DNA from: Roseovarius sp.
Lineage (GTDB): Bacteria; Pseudomonadota; Alphaproteobacteria; Rhodobacterales; Rhodobacteraceae
Length of the DNA: 64,000 nt
NCBI RefSeq assembly: GCF_030373445.1
Contig: NZ_JAUCYU010000002.1
Coordinates: 520,901-584,900 of the forward strand
Direction: 5' to 3'
Positions 27,668 through 37,036 of this stretch are shown piece by piece. Every line of letters begins with the position of its first letter. The stretch's first letter is position 1. Position numbers and translations under genes: made by a program. Under the pieces are notes generated by a model. That model was not told the origin of the DNA, made no database searches, and worked only from the letters and a program-made list of their open reading frames with translations.

Positions 27668-29140
27668 GTGCTACGCGGGGTATTGGGCGGTTTTCTGACG
27701 GGGGCAATTCTTTCCGGTTTGGCGCTCGGGACGGCGTCGGTGGTGACGTCGCTGCCGGAACAGGCGCCGCCGGAAGCCGGTGAGGTCGAAGTGCCTGCCG
27801 CGTCGGAATTCAACCAGTCGCGGGAGGATACCGAGGCCGAGTTGCCGGCCGCCGACGAGACCCCCAGTGCCGACAGCGTGCCCCAGGTCGAGGCGCCGGA
27901 ACCCGATGACCTGAGTTCGCTGGAAGGGGCCGATACCGCCCCGGCCTCTCAGCCGCAGACAGGCAGCGCCGAGAGCACGCTGAACTCGCCCGAGGCGCAA
28001 GCCGGCAGTTCCGGCGTTGACGTGGACAGCGACGAGCCGGTTCTGCCCAGCCCGCAGGCGCTGGCGCCGGAAGCGCCCGACAGCGAGGATGACCTCTCGA
28101 TTTCCACGGAGCCGGCCCAGCCGGTGCAGCCCGAGGTCGAGGAGGAGAGCGGCGCATTCCCGGCGCAGGAGGAGGTGGAGGCCGACCCCGAAGAGAGTAC
28201 GGAACCCGAACCGCGGGCGGAGCTCGAGCTGCAGGATACCCCCGAGGTTCAGCCACAGGAGGCCGCGCCGGCCGGAGACGAGATGGCCGATCCGGAGGTC
28301 GCCGACGAGGAGATGCCCGAACAGGATGTCTCCGGCGAGGACATGGCGGTTCTGGGAGACGAGCCGGAAGAGACCTCCGGAACCATCGGCGACCTCGCCG
28401 AAGGCGTGACAACCGACCGTCTGCCGTCGGTCAGCGATGACGGGTCCGCCCAGGAAGACAACCCGCCGCCGCTGGAAGCTTTCGCGGCGCCGTTTTCCAA
28501 CCCGGAGGGCAAGCCGCTCATGGCGATCGTGCTGATCGACGATGGCAGCAGCCCGATCAGCTTCGAGGCGCTGGCCGATTTTCCGTACCCGATCAGCTAC
28601 GCGGTCGATGCCAGTTGGCCGGGCGCGGCGGAGGCCGCCGAGAAGTACCGGGCGGCGGGGCTGGAAGTGCTTGCCATAGCGGACCTGCCGCCGGGGGCGG
28701 GGGCGACGGATGCGGAAGTGGCGATGCAGTCCTACCTCGGCGCCGTTCCGGAGGCCGTGGCGGTGATGGAGGGCCTCGATGGCGGGCTTCAGTCCAGCCG
28801 GGCCGCGACCGAGCAGTTGATTCCCATTCTCCAGGACAGCGGGCACGGGCTGGTGCTGTTTCCCAACGGGCTCGATACGGCGCAGAAGCTGATGTCGCGG
28901 CAGGGTGTGCCGGTGGTGTCGGTGTTCCGTGATTTCGACAGTGAAGGACAGGATGCCACGGTGATCCGCCGGTTCCTCGACCAGGCGGCGTTCAAGGCCG
29001 GGCAGCAGGAGCAGGGTGTGGTGATGGTGGGCCGGTTGAGGGCCGAAACGGTGAGCGCGCTGCTGCTTTGGGGGTTGCAGGACCGGGCCGGCAGCGTGGC
29101 GTTGGCGCCGGTGTCGGCCGTGTTGAAGGCGGAGCAGTAG
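27668..29140 (+). CDS. Divergent polysaccharide deacetylase family protein with long acidic spacer
   Basis: A 490-residue envelope protein. GTG at 27668 is chosen for GAGGG 8 bases upstream; TTG at 27665 is an alternative. Residues of about 5-25 are a membrane anchor. About 240 residues of Glu/Pro/Ala/Asp-rich low-complexity sequence follow, then the divergent polysaccharide deacetylase (YibQ-type) domain from about 270 (LMAIVLIDDGSSPISFEALA, YPISYAVD, LEVLAIADLPPGAG). The canonical HxxxH metal site is not obvious. The layout suggests a domain held far out in the periplasm on a flexible stalk. The role in this family is poorly known; links to the cell wall are proposed. Confidence 0.8.
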   Translation: MLRGVLGGFLTGAILSGLALGTASVVTSLPEQAPPEAGEVEVPAASEFNQSREDTEAELPAADETPSADSVPQVEAPEPDDLSSLEGADTAPASQPQTGSAESTLNSPEAQAGSSGVDVDSDEPVLPSPQALAPEAPDSEDDLSISTEPAQPVQPEVEEESGAFPAQEEVEADPEESTEPEPRAELELQDTPEVQPQEAAPAGDEMADPEVADEEMPEQDVSGEDMAVLGDEPEETSGTIGDLAEGVTTDRLPSVSDDGSAQEDNPPPLEAFAAPFSNPEGKPLMAIVLIDDGSSPISFEALADFPYPISYAVDASWPGAAEAAEKYRAAGLEVLAIADLPPGAGATDAEVAMQSYLGAVPEAVAVMEGLDGGLQSSRAATEQLIPILQDSGHGLVLFPNGLDTAQKLMSRQGVPVVSVFRDFDSEGQDATVIRRFLDQAAFKAGQQEQGVVMVGRLRAETVSALLLWGLQDRAGSVALAPVSAVLKAEQ

Positions 29141-29156
29141 ATCAGGGCAAGGCGCC

Positions 29157-29720
29157 TCAGGCCGAAATGCCGGTATCGCCATCCCGCCATTCGCCGGGGA
29201 CGAGGTCGTCGATCGCCCAGCCGCCGATGCGCCAGCGGACGAGGCGCAGGGTGGGGTGGCCCACATGGGCCGTCATCCGCCGCACCTGTCGGTTCCGGCC
29301 TTCGGAAATGGCGAGTTCCAGCCAGCAATCCGGCACCGACTTGCGGAAGCGGATGGGAGGGTCACGCTCCCATATCTTCGGTGGGTCGATCAGCCGGGCC
29401 TTTGCGGGGCGCGTGCGGCCGTCTTTCAGGTCGACACCGCCCCGTAACGCGGCCAGCGCCGCCTCGTCCGGCGTGCCTTCGACCTGCACGAGATAGGTCT
29501 TTTCCTGCTTGTGTTTCGGATCGGCGATGCGCGCCTGCAGCCGGCCGTTATCGGTGAGAACCAGCAGCCCCTCGCTGTCACGGTCGAGCCGTCCGGCGGG
29601 ATAGACGCCCGGCACGTCGATAAAGGCCGACAGGGTCGGGCGCGTGCTGCCCTCGGTGCCCTTGTCGGTGAATTGCGACAGCACGCCGTAGGGCTTGTTG
29701 AACAGGATCACGCGGGTCAT
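29157..29720 (-). CDS. RluE/RsuA-family pseudouridine synthase
   Basis: A 187-residue RNA pseudouridine synthase. It begins MTRVILFNKPYGVLSQFTD, without an S4 domain, as in RluE, which modifies 23S rRNA. The catalytic aspartate is in VYPAGRLDRDSEGLLVLT (about 42-59). The C-terminal part contains SEGRNRQVRRMTAHVGHPT. The length and missing S4 domain favour RluE over RsuA, RluB or RluF. The ATG at 29720 has no strong ribosome site. It is divergent from the LpxL-like gene. Confidence 0.88.
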   Translation of the reverse strand: MTRVILFNKPYGVLSQFTDKGTEGSTRPTLSAFIDVPGVYPAGRLDRDSEGLLVLTDNGRLQARIADPKHKQEKTYLVQVEGTPDEAALAALRGGVDLKDGRTRPAKARLIDPPKIWERDPPIRFRKSVPDCWLELAISEGRNRQVRRMTAHVGHPTLRLVRWRIGGWAIDDLVPGEWRDGDTGISA

Positions 29721-29844
29721 GGCCCCAGATAGCCGTGCTCGCCGGCCAATTGAAACCTTTCTTTCGGCCCAAATTCGCACGTTTTCCCCCACAAAGGAAA
29801 AATCTGGTATCACTGTGTTCGGGGTTGTCCGGGGTTTGTCAGTC

Positions 29845-30660
29845 ATGTCGGTTGTATTTCGTGCTCGGGTGCTGTGGGTGGCGTGGTGGTATCGCGCGAT
29901 CTTTGCCCGGCTGTCGGGACAGCGCGACATCGTCCGGGCCAACCTTGCGCGGGTCTTCGCGGATGAAAGCGACCGGGCGCGCCGGGGGCTCGAGCGGCGC
30001 ATCCTGGGGAACCAGGCGCGGTTCTACGGCGAGATCATGAATGCCGAGCAATTCCTTCCGGCCCTCGGAAAGCCCGAGATCGATGGGCCGGGAAAGGCGC
30101 CGTTCTTCGAAGCCGTCGAGGCGGGCAAGCCGGTCATCCTGTTGACGGGGCATGTGGGAAACTACGTAGTCGGGCTTCAGATGCTGGCGGCGCTGGGGAT
30201 AAGGGCGGGGTTCCTGTACCGCACGCGGGGCAACCTGCTGCTCGACAGCCGGTTCGAGCGGGTTCTGGGCCAGATGGGGCAGGCGGGCTTCAAGATCGGT
30301 CACCGGAAGCACCGGCAGTATGAAGGCAGCCTGAAAGAGTTCATTTCCTTCCTGGGCGAAGGCAACCCGGTGGTGATGCTGGGCGACCATCGCGACCGGC
30401 GGGGGGCGCGGCTCAGGTTCCTGGGGCAGCGGAAGGCGCCGACATCACTGACGCCCGCGAAACTGGCGCTGGCGCATGGTGCGCCGCTGATCCCGTGCTT
30501 CGTGCTGCGGCAGGGGCGGCACAGCCGGTTTCGGGTACACATGGCGGCGCCCATTCCGCCGGGCGAGCCGAAGAAGATGATGCAGCAATTCAACGACGTG
30601 GTCAGCGAACTGATATTCGACGACCCCGCGCAATGGTCATGGACGATCCGCCGATGGTAG
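29845..30660 (+). CDS. LpxL/HtrB-like lysophospholipid acyltransferase-family protein
   Basis: A 271-residue member of the lipid A late-acyltransferase family. It has an N-terminal hydrophobic segment, the block VILLTGHVGNYVVGLQ (about 94-109), then GDHRDRRGARLRFLGQ and KLALAHGAPLIPCFVLR. The family's catalytic HxxxxD/E dyad reads HVGNYV here: the acid is replaced by valine. It may therefore be inactive, or use another residue. The start at 29845 is uncertain; GTG 29815 would add 10 residues. It overlaps the start of the following capsule-type gene, so the two probably act in one envelope pathway. Confidence 0.75.
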   Translation: MSVVFRARVLWVAWWYRAIFARLSGQRDIVRANLARVFADESDRARRGLERRILGNQARFYGEIMNAEQFLPALGKPEIDGPGKAPFFEAVEAGKPVILLTGHVGNYVVGLQMLAALGIRAGFLYRTRGNLLLDSRFERVLGQMGQAGFKIGHRKHRQYEGSLKEFISFLGEGNPVVMLGDHRDRRGARLRFLGQRKAPTSLTPAKLALAHGAPLIPCFVLRQGRHSRFRVHMAAPIPPGEPKKMMQQFNDVVSELIFDDPAQWSWTIRRW

Positions 30661-31715
30661 CGCCGAAACTTCTCATCCACGTGCCCGGCAACCTTCTGGA
30701 CCGGCACGGGCAGGCGGGCTTCGGGCTCTACGGCCGGATCGCGCCCGAGCTGCGGCGCATGGGGTTGGAGGTGGACTTCGTCGAGCGGCCCTCGACGACC
30801 GAGCTGAGCACCTACTCGAAGGAGGATTTCCACCTCGTCCATCACGGGTTCCTGCGGCGGTTCAACCTGCTCAACTGCGGCATCGCCTATGTCTGGCCCT
30901 ATTGGTATCTCGATCAGCGCGGGGTGCTGTGCGACAGCTCGATGATAAATGCCAATCCGCGGCTGGCGGGGGTGAATGGCAGGCAGGCGAAGAAGTTCTT
31001 CAACGCGCTCCATGGCAAGACGGTGGAGCGGGGTGTTTCGAAATACGACCAGCCCGAGCGCAGGGAAGCTATCGGGCAGGATGCGATTATCGTCTTCTTG
31101 CAGGGCCTGTCCGACCCGGTGCTGCGCAGCATGCACATGATGGAAACCGAGATGCTCGACCTCGTGATGCGTCATCGGCAGGGGCGCCGGGTGCTGATAA
31201 AGCCGCATCCGAAGTTCCCGGACACCATCGCCTCGGCCCACGCGCTGATGCTGGCCGAGCGGGAGGCGGACGTGCAGGTCATCGATGCCAACATCCACGA
31301 CCTTCTGGAAGGGGCGTATTGCTCCGTTTCGATCTGTTCCGGGGCTTCCTTCGAGGGGCTGTTTCATCGCGTCCCGGCCATCCTGTTCGGCCGGAGCGAT
31401 TTCGCTGCCTGTGCCTGGACCGTGCGCACGGAGGAGGAGGCCGAGAAAGCGCTGAAGGAGATCGGCATCGCCGAGTTCCCCTACGAGCGGTTCCTGTTCT
31501 GGTTCCTGCGCAAGAAGATGTACAACCAGCGCAACCCGAACCTTGCGGCGCGGGTGCTTCAGCGAATCAAGCGGACGGGCTTCGAATTGATGCCGGAAGG
31601 GGCTGTGAGCCCGGTGACGCGTGTGCTGGGCCCCGCGGGTGACAGCAAGGCGCCTGCGCCGCTTGTGCCGCCTGCCAAGTGGAAAACCTCAGAGAAACGC
31701 AACCGAGAGACCTGA
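30654..31715 (+). CDS. Capsular polysaccharide synthesis-type protein (KpsC/KpsS-like, tentative)
   Basis: A 353-residue protein starting at ATG 30654, overlapping the acyltransferase stop by 7 bases, with GGA about 10 bases upstream. The mid-protein motif RRVLIKPHPKFPDT (about 180-193), then VIDANIHDLLEGAYCSVSIC and ASFEGLFHRVPAILFGRSDF, is the pattern of capsule-synthesis Kdo-transferase-like proteins, which build the lipid linker of group 2 capsules. It has no signal peptide or clear membrane segment. No capsule transporter is nearby, so it may modify a different surface glycan. Family assignment is by motif only. Confidence 0.6.
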   Translation: MVAPKLLIHVPGNLLDRHGQAGFGLYGRIAPELRRMGLEVDFVERPSTTELSTYSKEDFHLVHHGFLRRFNLLNCGIAYVWPYWYLDQRGVLCDSSMINANPRLAGVNGRQAKKFFNALHGKTVERGVSKYDQPERREAIGQDAIIVFLQGLSDPVLRSMHMMETEMLDLVMRHRQGRRVLIKPHPKFPDTIASAHALMLAEREADVQVIDANIHDLLEGAYCSVSICSGASFEGLFHRVPAILFGRSDFAACAWTVRTEEEAEKALKEIGIAEFPYERFLFWFLRKKMYNQRNPNLAARVLQRIKRTGFELMPEGAVSPVTRVLGPAGDSKAPAPLVPPAKWKTSEKRNRET

Positions 31716-31723
31716 ACGGTTCC

Positions 31724-33235
31724 TCAGCCGTTCCCTTCACCGGTGAATCGGGCCGCATCGGCGGCAGCCCGGCGGATGGCGTTCGACTTGTGGACGGTCT
31801 CCATGTACTCGGCGTCCGGGTCGCTGTCATAGACGACACCGCCGCCGGCCTGGATGTAGAGTGTTTCGTCCTTCACCAGCGCGGTGCGCAACGCGATACA
31901 GATGTCCATGTCTCCGCCCGCGCTGAAATAGCCCACGCCGCCGCCGTAGACGCCGCGTTTCTCGGGTTCGAGCTCGTCGATGATCTCCATCGCGCGGACC
32001 TTGGGGGCGCCGCTGACCGTGCCGGCAGGAAGGCCCGCCAGCAGGGCCGAGAGCGCATCCTGATCCTCGGCCAGTTCGCCCACCACGTTCGAGACGATAT
32101 GCATCACGTGGCTGTAGCGTTCGATGATGAATTCCTCGGTCGGGTGGACGCTGCCGATTTTCGCGACCCGGCCCACGTCGTTGCGCCCGAGGTCGAGGAG
32201 CATGAGGTGCTCGGCCAGTTCCTTCTGGTCGGCAAGCAGGTCGGTCTCGTGGGCACGGTCTTCCTCGGGGGTGGCGCCGCGGGGGCGGGTGCCGGCGATG
32301 GGGCGGATGGTCACCTGCTTGTCGAACACCCGCACGAGGATCTCGGGGCTGGCACCGACCACCTGGAAGCCGCCGAAATTGAAGTAGAACATGAAGGGCG
32401 ACGGGTTGGTGCGCCGGAGGCTTCGATAGAGGGCGAAGGGCGGCTGGCGGAACGGCTGGGTCCAGCGCTGGCTGGGCACGACCTGGAAGATGTCGCCGGC
32501 GCGGATATATTCCTTGGCCTTCTCGACGGCCTGGCAATAGGCCTCGCGGGTGAAGTTCGACACGGGCGGCGCATCCTCGTGCGCCTCGCCGAGGTTGCGG
32601 CTGGTCTGGGGCAGGGCGCGGTCGAGGTCGCGCACGGCATCCATCACCCGTTCGGCGGCCTGGGCATAGGCGGCCCTGGCAGAGAGCCCGGCATCGGCCC
32701 ACGCGGGGGCCACCACGGTCACGTCACCCTTTACCCCGTCCAGCACGGCGACGACCGAGGGGCGCAGCATCAGCGCGTCGGGCACGCCGAGCGGGTCGGG
32801 GTTGACGTTCGGCAGGTGCTCGACCAGCCGGATCATGTCATAGCCCAGGTAGCCGAAGAGCCCCGCGCTGGCGGCGGGCAGGTCGTCGGGCAGGTCGATC
32901 CGGCACTCGGCGATCAGGGCGCGCAGGCTGTCGAGCGGGCCGCCTTCCTGGTCCTCGAACGCGGCGGCGTCATAACGGGCCTGCCGGTTGATACGGCTGG
33001 TGGTGCCGTGGCATTGCCAGATCAGGTCGGGCTTCATGCCGATGATCGAATAGCGCCCGCGCACCTCGCCTCCGGTGACGGATTCCAGCATGAAGGCGTC
33101 CTGCGCGGCCCCGGTCAGCTTGAGCATCAGGGAAACGGGCGTATCGAGGTCGGCCGCGAGCCGGGCATAGACGACCTGGTTCTTTCCGGCCTCGTAACCC
33201 TCGGCGAAGGTTTCGAAAGAGGGGGTCAATTCCAC
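31724..33235 (-). CDS. trpE: Anthranilate synthase component I
   Basis: A 503-residue chorismate-using enzyme. The N-terminal regulatory part carries LLES-like FMLESVTGGEVRGRYSIIG (about 48-66), part of the tryptophan feedback site. The C-terminal catalytic part has PIAGTRPRGATPEED, LLDLGRNDVGRVAKIGS, FPAGT-like LPAGTVSGAPKVRAMEIID and YIQAGGGVVYDSDP. It follows the PpiD-like gene after 12 bases in the same direction, so they share a transcript. TrpG is encoded separately 4 kb away. It converges with the capsule-type gene. Confidence 0.97.
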   Translation of the reverse strand: MELTPSFETFAEGYEAGKNQVVYARLAADLDTPVSLMLKLTGAAQDAFMLESVTGGEVRGRYSIIGMKPDLIWQCHGTTSRINRQARYDAAAFEDQEGGPLDSLRALIAECRIDLPDDLPAASAGLFGYLGYDMIRLVEHLPNVNPDPLGVPDALMLRPSVVAVLDGVKGDVTVVAPAWADAGLSARAAYAQAAERVMDAVRDLDRALPQTSRNLGEAHEDAPPVSNFTREAYCQAVEKAKEYIRAGDIFQVVPSQRWTQPFRQPPFALYRSLRRTNPSPFMFYFNFGGFQVVGASPEILVRVFDKQVTIRPIAGTRPRGATPEEDRAHETDLLADQKELAEHLMLLDLGRNDVGRVAKIGSVHPTEEFIIERYSHVMHIVSNVVGELAEDQDALSALLAGLPAGTVSGAPKVRAMEIIDELEPEKRGVYGGGVGYFSAGGDMDICIALRTALVKDETLYIQAGGGVVYDSDPDAEYMETVHKSNAIRRAAADAARFTGEGNG

Positions 33236-33247
33236 CTTGGGCGCCCT

Positions 33248-35089
33248 TTACTGGAAGTTGGAGTGCACGGCGTTGAGCGCCGCCTGATCCAGGTCGATAC
33301 CCGCACGGGCGCGGATGTCGTTGGCGAGAAGCTGGAACAGGTCCTGCGACAGGCTGGTCGCGGCGCGTTGCTGCAAGGCGCCCTGAAGTTCTTCGAGGTC
33401 GCCGTCCTCGGCATCGGGGGGAAGGATCTCGTTCAGCTTGATCACGAAGATGCGGCCATTGCCCTCGATCATCGTGGCGCCACCTTCTTCCATGCCGAAC
33501 ACCGTCTCGATGAAGGCGGGCGGCACCTCGGCGCGGTAATCGCGGCGGGTCATGGTTTCCGACCCGTCGACCGCCAGGCCCACATCCTCGAGGCTTTCGC
33601 CGTTGGACAGGTCGGCCACCAGCGGCTCGGCCTGGGCCTTCAGTTCCGTCACGAGCGCGTCGGCTTCCCACGCGGCGGTCACGGCGTCGCGCACCTCGTC
33701 TAGCGGTTGGACTTCGGGGGGAACGACCTCGTCCAGGCGCATGGCGAATATTCCGCCCTCGTCAAGCTGGATGACTTCGGGGTAATCGTCTTCGGTCAGG
33801 CCGTTGGCCGCGCTGCGGAACGCCTCATAGGCGGCGATACCGTCGCTCATGCCTTCGTGCCAGTCGATCTGGCCCAGCTCCATATCGGTTTCGTCGGCGA
33901 GATCCTCGATCGTGGCGCCACCGGCCAGAAGATCGTCGACCGCATCAATGCGGCTGTCGACGACGCGGCGGGCCCGGTCAGCGGCCAGTTCAGCGCGCAG
34001 GTCCGGCTCGGCTTCTTCGAAGGTGGTGACCTGTTCTGCGAGCACGGCGTTCACGCGGAATAGGGCCGGGCCCACGGACGAGGGAAGCGGGCCGACGACA
34101 TCGCCGGTTGAGGCCGCGAACACGTCTTCGCCGGCCCCGTCGAGCTCGGCTTGTGACACGTCGCCGAGGTCGATATCGGACAGCTCCAGCCCGCGGTCCG
34201 AGACCAGTTCTTCGAACGTGGCCTCGCCGCTTTCGATCCTTTCGAGCGCGGCCTGTGCCGCCTCCTCGTTGCCGAAGACCAGCCGTTCGACCAGCCGCCG
34301 CTCGGGCTGGTTGAACTCGGCATTCCGCGCCTCGTAGGCGTCGCGCAGGGCCTGTTCGTCCACCTCGACCGTGTCAATCAGCATGTCGGGCGTCAGCAGC
34401 GCATAGGTGATGCGCTTGCGCTCGGGGATGGTGAACTGGTCTTCGTGCTCGGAATGGTAGCTTTGCAGATCCTCGTCGTCCGGCACCGGCAGGCCGGTTT
34501 GCAGATCGCCCCGGTCGAGCACCGACCATTCGACCGAGCGCTGTTCGCCGAGATATTCCATCAGCGTCTGCATATACCCTTCGGGCATGGTGACGCCGGC
34601 CATCACCGAGGCCTGCAGGAAGCTGCGCGCGGTTTCGGCTCGGATATCTGCCTCGAAGGCGGATTCCGAGATACCGGCCTGATCAAGCGCATAGCGGTAT
34701 CCATCGCGGTCGAAATTGCCGTCGACGCCCTGGAACTGCTGCATGTTGACGATCTCGTCGCGCAGGTTCTCGTCGCCGATCGACAGGCCGATCTGCCCGG
34801 TTTCATGGTCGAACGCGGCCGAGGCGATGAGGCGGGCCAGCACGGATTCGGTCACGCCCATGTCGCGGGCCTCGGCGAGGCTGACGGGCTGGCCGCGTTC
34901 GGCTTCCAGCGCGCGGATTTCGCGTTGGAGCGAGCGGGCATATTCATCGACATCGATGTCGGAATCGCCGACCGAGCCGATCGATCGGACGCTGCCGGAA
35001 AGGTTGGTCACGCCAAAGCCGCCCAGCCCGAGGATGAGCAGGCCCATGAGGAGCCAGACTAGCGTGTTCGTGATACCCTTCTTCGCCAT
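33248..35089 (-). CDS. PpiD-like periplasmic folding factor (SurA N-terminal/PPIC-type)
   Basis: A 613-residue membrane-anchored protein. One N-terminal transmembrane helix (about 10-30) is followed by a SurA-type chaperone domain (IDVDEYARSLQREIRALE, about 45-62; GVTESVLARLIASAAF), then a parvulin-like region (about 240-370), and a second chaperone part to the C-terminus. In the cell it would help fold outer-membrane or exported proteins at the periplasmic face. It is upstream of trpE by 12 bases, a common neighbour pair in Rhodobacterales by memory. It is rich in Asp/Glu. The isomerase active site cannot be judged reliably by eye. Confidence 0.88.
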   Translation of the reverse strand: MAKKGITNTLVWLLMGLLILGLGGFGVTNLSGSVRSIGSVGDSDIDVDEYARSLQREIRALEAERGQPVSLAEARDMGVTESVLARLIASAAFDHETGQIGLSIGDENLRDEIVNMQQFQGVDGNFDRDGYRYALDQAGISESAFEADIRAETARSFLQASVMAGVTMPEGYMQTLMEYLGEQRSVEWSVLDRGDLQTGLPVPDDEDLQSYHSEHEDQFTIPERKRITYALLTPDMLIDTVEVDEQALRDAYEARNAEFNQPERRLVERLVFGNEEAAQAALERIESGEATFEELVSDRGLELSDIDLGDVSQAELDGAGEDVFAASTGDVVGPLPSSVGPALFRVNAVLAEQVTTFEEAEPDLRAELAADRARRVVDSRIDAVDDLLAGGATIEDLADETDMELGQIDWHEGMSDGIAAYEAFRSAANGLTEDDYPEVIQLDEGGIFAMRLDEVVPPEVQPLDEVRDAVTAAWEADALVTELKAQAEPLVADLSNGESLEDVGLAVDGSETMTRRDYRAEVPPAFIETVFGMEEGGATMIEGNGRIFVIKLNEILPPDAEDGDLEELQGALQQRAATSLSQDLFQLLANDIRARAGIDLDQAALNAVHSNFQ

Positions 35090-35125
35090 GTTTTCCCCTG
35101 TAAGACAGCGATGTTCCGAGCCTGT

Positions 35126-36331
35126 CTACGCGCTGCCGCCATTGGGGGCAAGGGGCAGGCCGAGACCCGCCAGACGGCCGAAAAGCGCTTCGATGGCGGG
35201 GCGGTCGACATTGGCGAAGGCGACGCGCAATTCGCGTGCGCCGCGGGCCTCGCCCTCGGGGTAGAACATGGTGGCGGGCAGCAGAAGCACCCCGGCTTCG
35301 CGCACCAGCAGGGGGGCCAGTTCGTCCGAGGGAATGTCGAACGGGTGGCGCAGGTAGGCGAAATAGGCGCCGCATCCCAGAAGCTGCCAGCCCTGCGGCG
35401 TGATCTTCGGCATGTTGTCGTGGATGGCGGCGCGGCGGTCGAGGATCTCGTCGCGTTCTCCGGCCAGCCATTGGCCGAGGTTGCGCATGCCCCAGAGCGC
35501 GGCGATCTGGCCAAGCTGGTTGGGGCAGATGGTGACGGTATCGAGGAATTTCTCGACCTCGGCGAGGAGGGACGGGTGGGCCACCATGGCGCCGACCCGG
35601 TGCCCGGTCAGGCGATAGGCCTTGGAGAAGGAGTAAAGCTGGATCAGCGTGTCGGGCCAGTCGGGATCGGTGAAGAGGCCGTGCGCCGCGCCGGGGCGGG
35701 CGTCGAAATCGCGATAGGTCTCGTCGACGATCAGCTTGAGCCCGCGGGCCTGGGCAAGGTGGTAGAAGCTTTCGACCAGGTCGGCCGGATACTCCACGCC
35801 GCCCGGGTTGTTGGGTGTCACGAGCACGATGGCCCGGGTCTTGTTCGTGATCCGCGCCTCGGCCTCGCCCGGATCGGGGAGGAGCTCCGGGCCGGTGGGC
35901 AGGGGCACGGCGGTCACGCCCGACATGTCGAGCCACATCTTGTGATTGAAGTACCACGGGGTCGGCAGGATGACCTCGTCGCCTTCGGTGCAGAGCGCGG
36001 TGATCGCGGCGCAGAAGGCCTGGTTGCAGCCCGAGGTGATGGCGACCTGTTCGGCCTTGATGACACCGCCATAGGCACGGCACCATTGCTCCGCCACCTC
36101 TTCGCGAAGCGCCGGAAGCCCGAAGACCGGGCCGTAAAGATGCGCCGAGGGCTGGCTCAGTGCGGCCTCGGCAATGACCTGTCGGAGCGCTTCGGGCGGC
36201 GGCTCGGCCGGGGCGGCCTGGCTGAGGTTGATGAGCGGGCGGTCGGGGGGAAACTCCACCCCCTCGACCCAGCGTTTCGCGGCCATGATCGGCGGCGGGA
36301 AGGTGGTGGCGGTGCGGGAAGGGCTGGTCAT
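35126..36331 (-). CDS. Class I/II aminotransferase
   Basis: A 401-residue PLP-dependent aminotransferase of the aspartate-aminotransferase superfamily. Visible are the cofactor glycine-alanine-type turn (ITSGCNQAFCAAITALC), the NNPGG substrate loop in LVTPNNPGGVEYP, the DETYRDF aspartate that pairs with the pyridine nitrogen, the Schiff-base lysine in YSFSKAYRLTGHRVG, and an arginine late in the chain (GARELRVAFAN) to bind the substrate carboxylate. The substrate is unknown. It sits between gpt and the PpiD-like gene, all on the minus strand, with a 36-base gap to the latter. Confidence 0.88.
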   Translation of the reverse strand: MTSPSRTATTFPPPIMAAKRWVEGVEFPPDRPLINLSQAAPAEPPPEALRQVIAEAALSQPSAHLYGPVFGLPALREEVAEQWCRAYGGVIKAEQVAITSGCNQAFCAAITALCTEGDEVILPTPWYFNHKMWLDMSGVTAVPLPTGPELLPDPGEAEARITNKTRAIVLVTPNNPGGVEYPADLVESFYHLAQARGLKLIVDETYRDFDARPGAAHGLFTDPDWPDTLIQLYSFSKAYRLTGHRVGAMVAHPSLLAEVEKFLDTVTICPNQLGQIAALWGMRNLGQWLAGERDEILDRRAAIHDNMPKITPQGWQLLGCGAYFAYLRHPFDIPSDELAPLLVREAGVLLLPATMFYPEGEARGARELRVAFANVDRPAIEALFGRLAGLGLPLAPNGGSA

Positions 36332-36463
36332 GGGGCGGTCCCTGTGGGTTGTCTTTCCCGCTCTTACCGCGCCGGTCCTTCGGTGCCAAGCTGGGGCCGG
36401 AATATCCAGGCAACCAAAGCCGGAGCAGGGGCAGGTTGCGACGCTCGATTACGTCGGCGCCGG

Positions 36464-36961
36464 TCAGACGCCGCGATAGGGCTCGACATATTGCAGCGCC
36501 ATGTCCCACGGGAAGAAAATCCACGTGTCCTGACTGACTTCGGTCACGAAGGTGTCGACCATGTCGCGGCCCATGGGTTTGGCGTAGATGGTGGCAACCT
36601 TGGCCTTGGGCATGTGCTTGCGCACCACGTCCAGCGTCTTGCCGGTATCGACGAGGTCATCGACGATCAGCACGCCCTCGCCATCGCCGACAAGGTCCAT
36701 GTCGGGGGACTTGATTACGACCGGGGCGCTTTGGGTCTGGTGGTTGTAGGATTTGACGCTGATCGTATCGACGGTGCGGATGTCGAGTTCGCGTGCCACG
36801 ATCATCGCCGGGGCCATGCCGCCGCGGGTGATGGCGACAACGGCTTTCCAGCCGTCCGCCGGCGCCTCGCCCTGAAGCCGCCAGGCCAGCGCGCGGGCGT
36901 CGCGGTGAAGCTGGTCCCAGCTGACATGGAACCCTTTTTCGTGGGGCAGGCGGTCTTGCAT
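36464..36961 (-). CDS. gpt: Xanthine phosphoribosyltransferase
   Basis: A 165-residue type I phosphoribosyltransferase for purine salvage. The PRPP-binding loop is [17 protein letters not shown] (about 96-112). The N-terminus ([18 protein letters not shown]) and the WIFFPWD segment are typical of Gpt, which converts xanthine and guanine to nucleotides. The ATG at 36961 was chosen as the conserved start; an upstream ATG would add ten unlike residues. It is the first of a minus-strand run that continues to trpE, with a 132-base gap to the aminotransferase. Confidence 0.92.
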   Translation of the reverse strand: MQDRLPHEKGFHVSWDQLHRDARALAWRLQGEAPADGWKAVVAITRGGMAPAMIVARELDIRTVDTISVKSYNHQTQSAPVVIKSPDMDLVGDGEGVLIVDDLVDTGKTLDVVRKHMPKAKVATIYAKPMGRDMVDTFVTEVSQDTWIFFPWDMALQYVEPYRGV

Positions 36962-37036
36962 GGCGTCACTCCGTCGTTGTTCCGGGCGCATTAGCGCAAA
37001 GGCAGGGCGAACGGAAGGCGGTCCTTCTCGCCCGGG

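Noticed and set aside
31679..33703. A 674-codon plus-strand frame opposite trpE and the PpiD-like gene
   Set aside because: It covers the trpE gene in antisense and runs across two real genes; its composition is that of a shadow.
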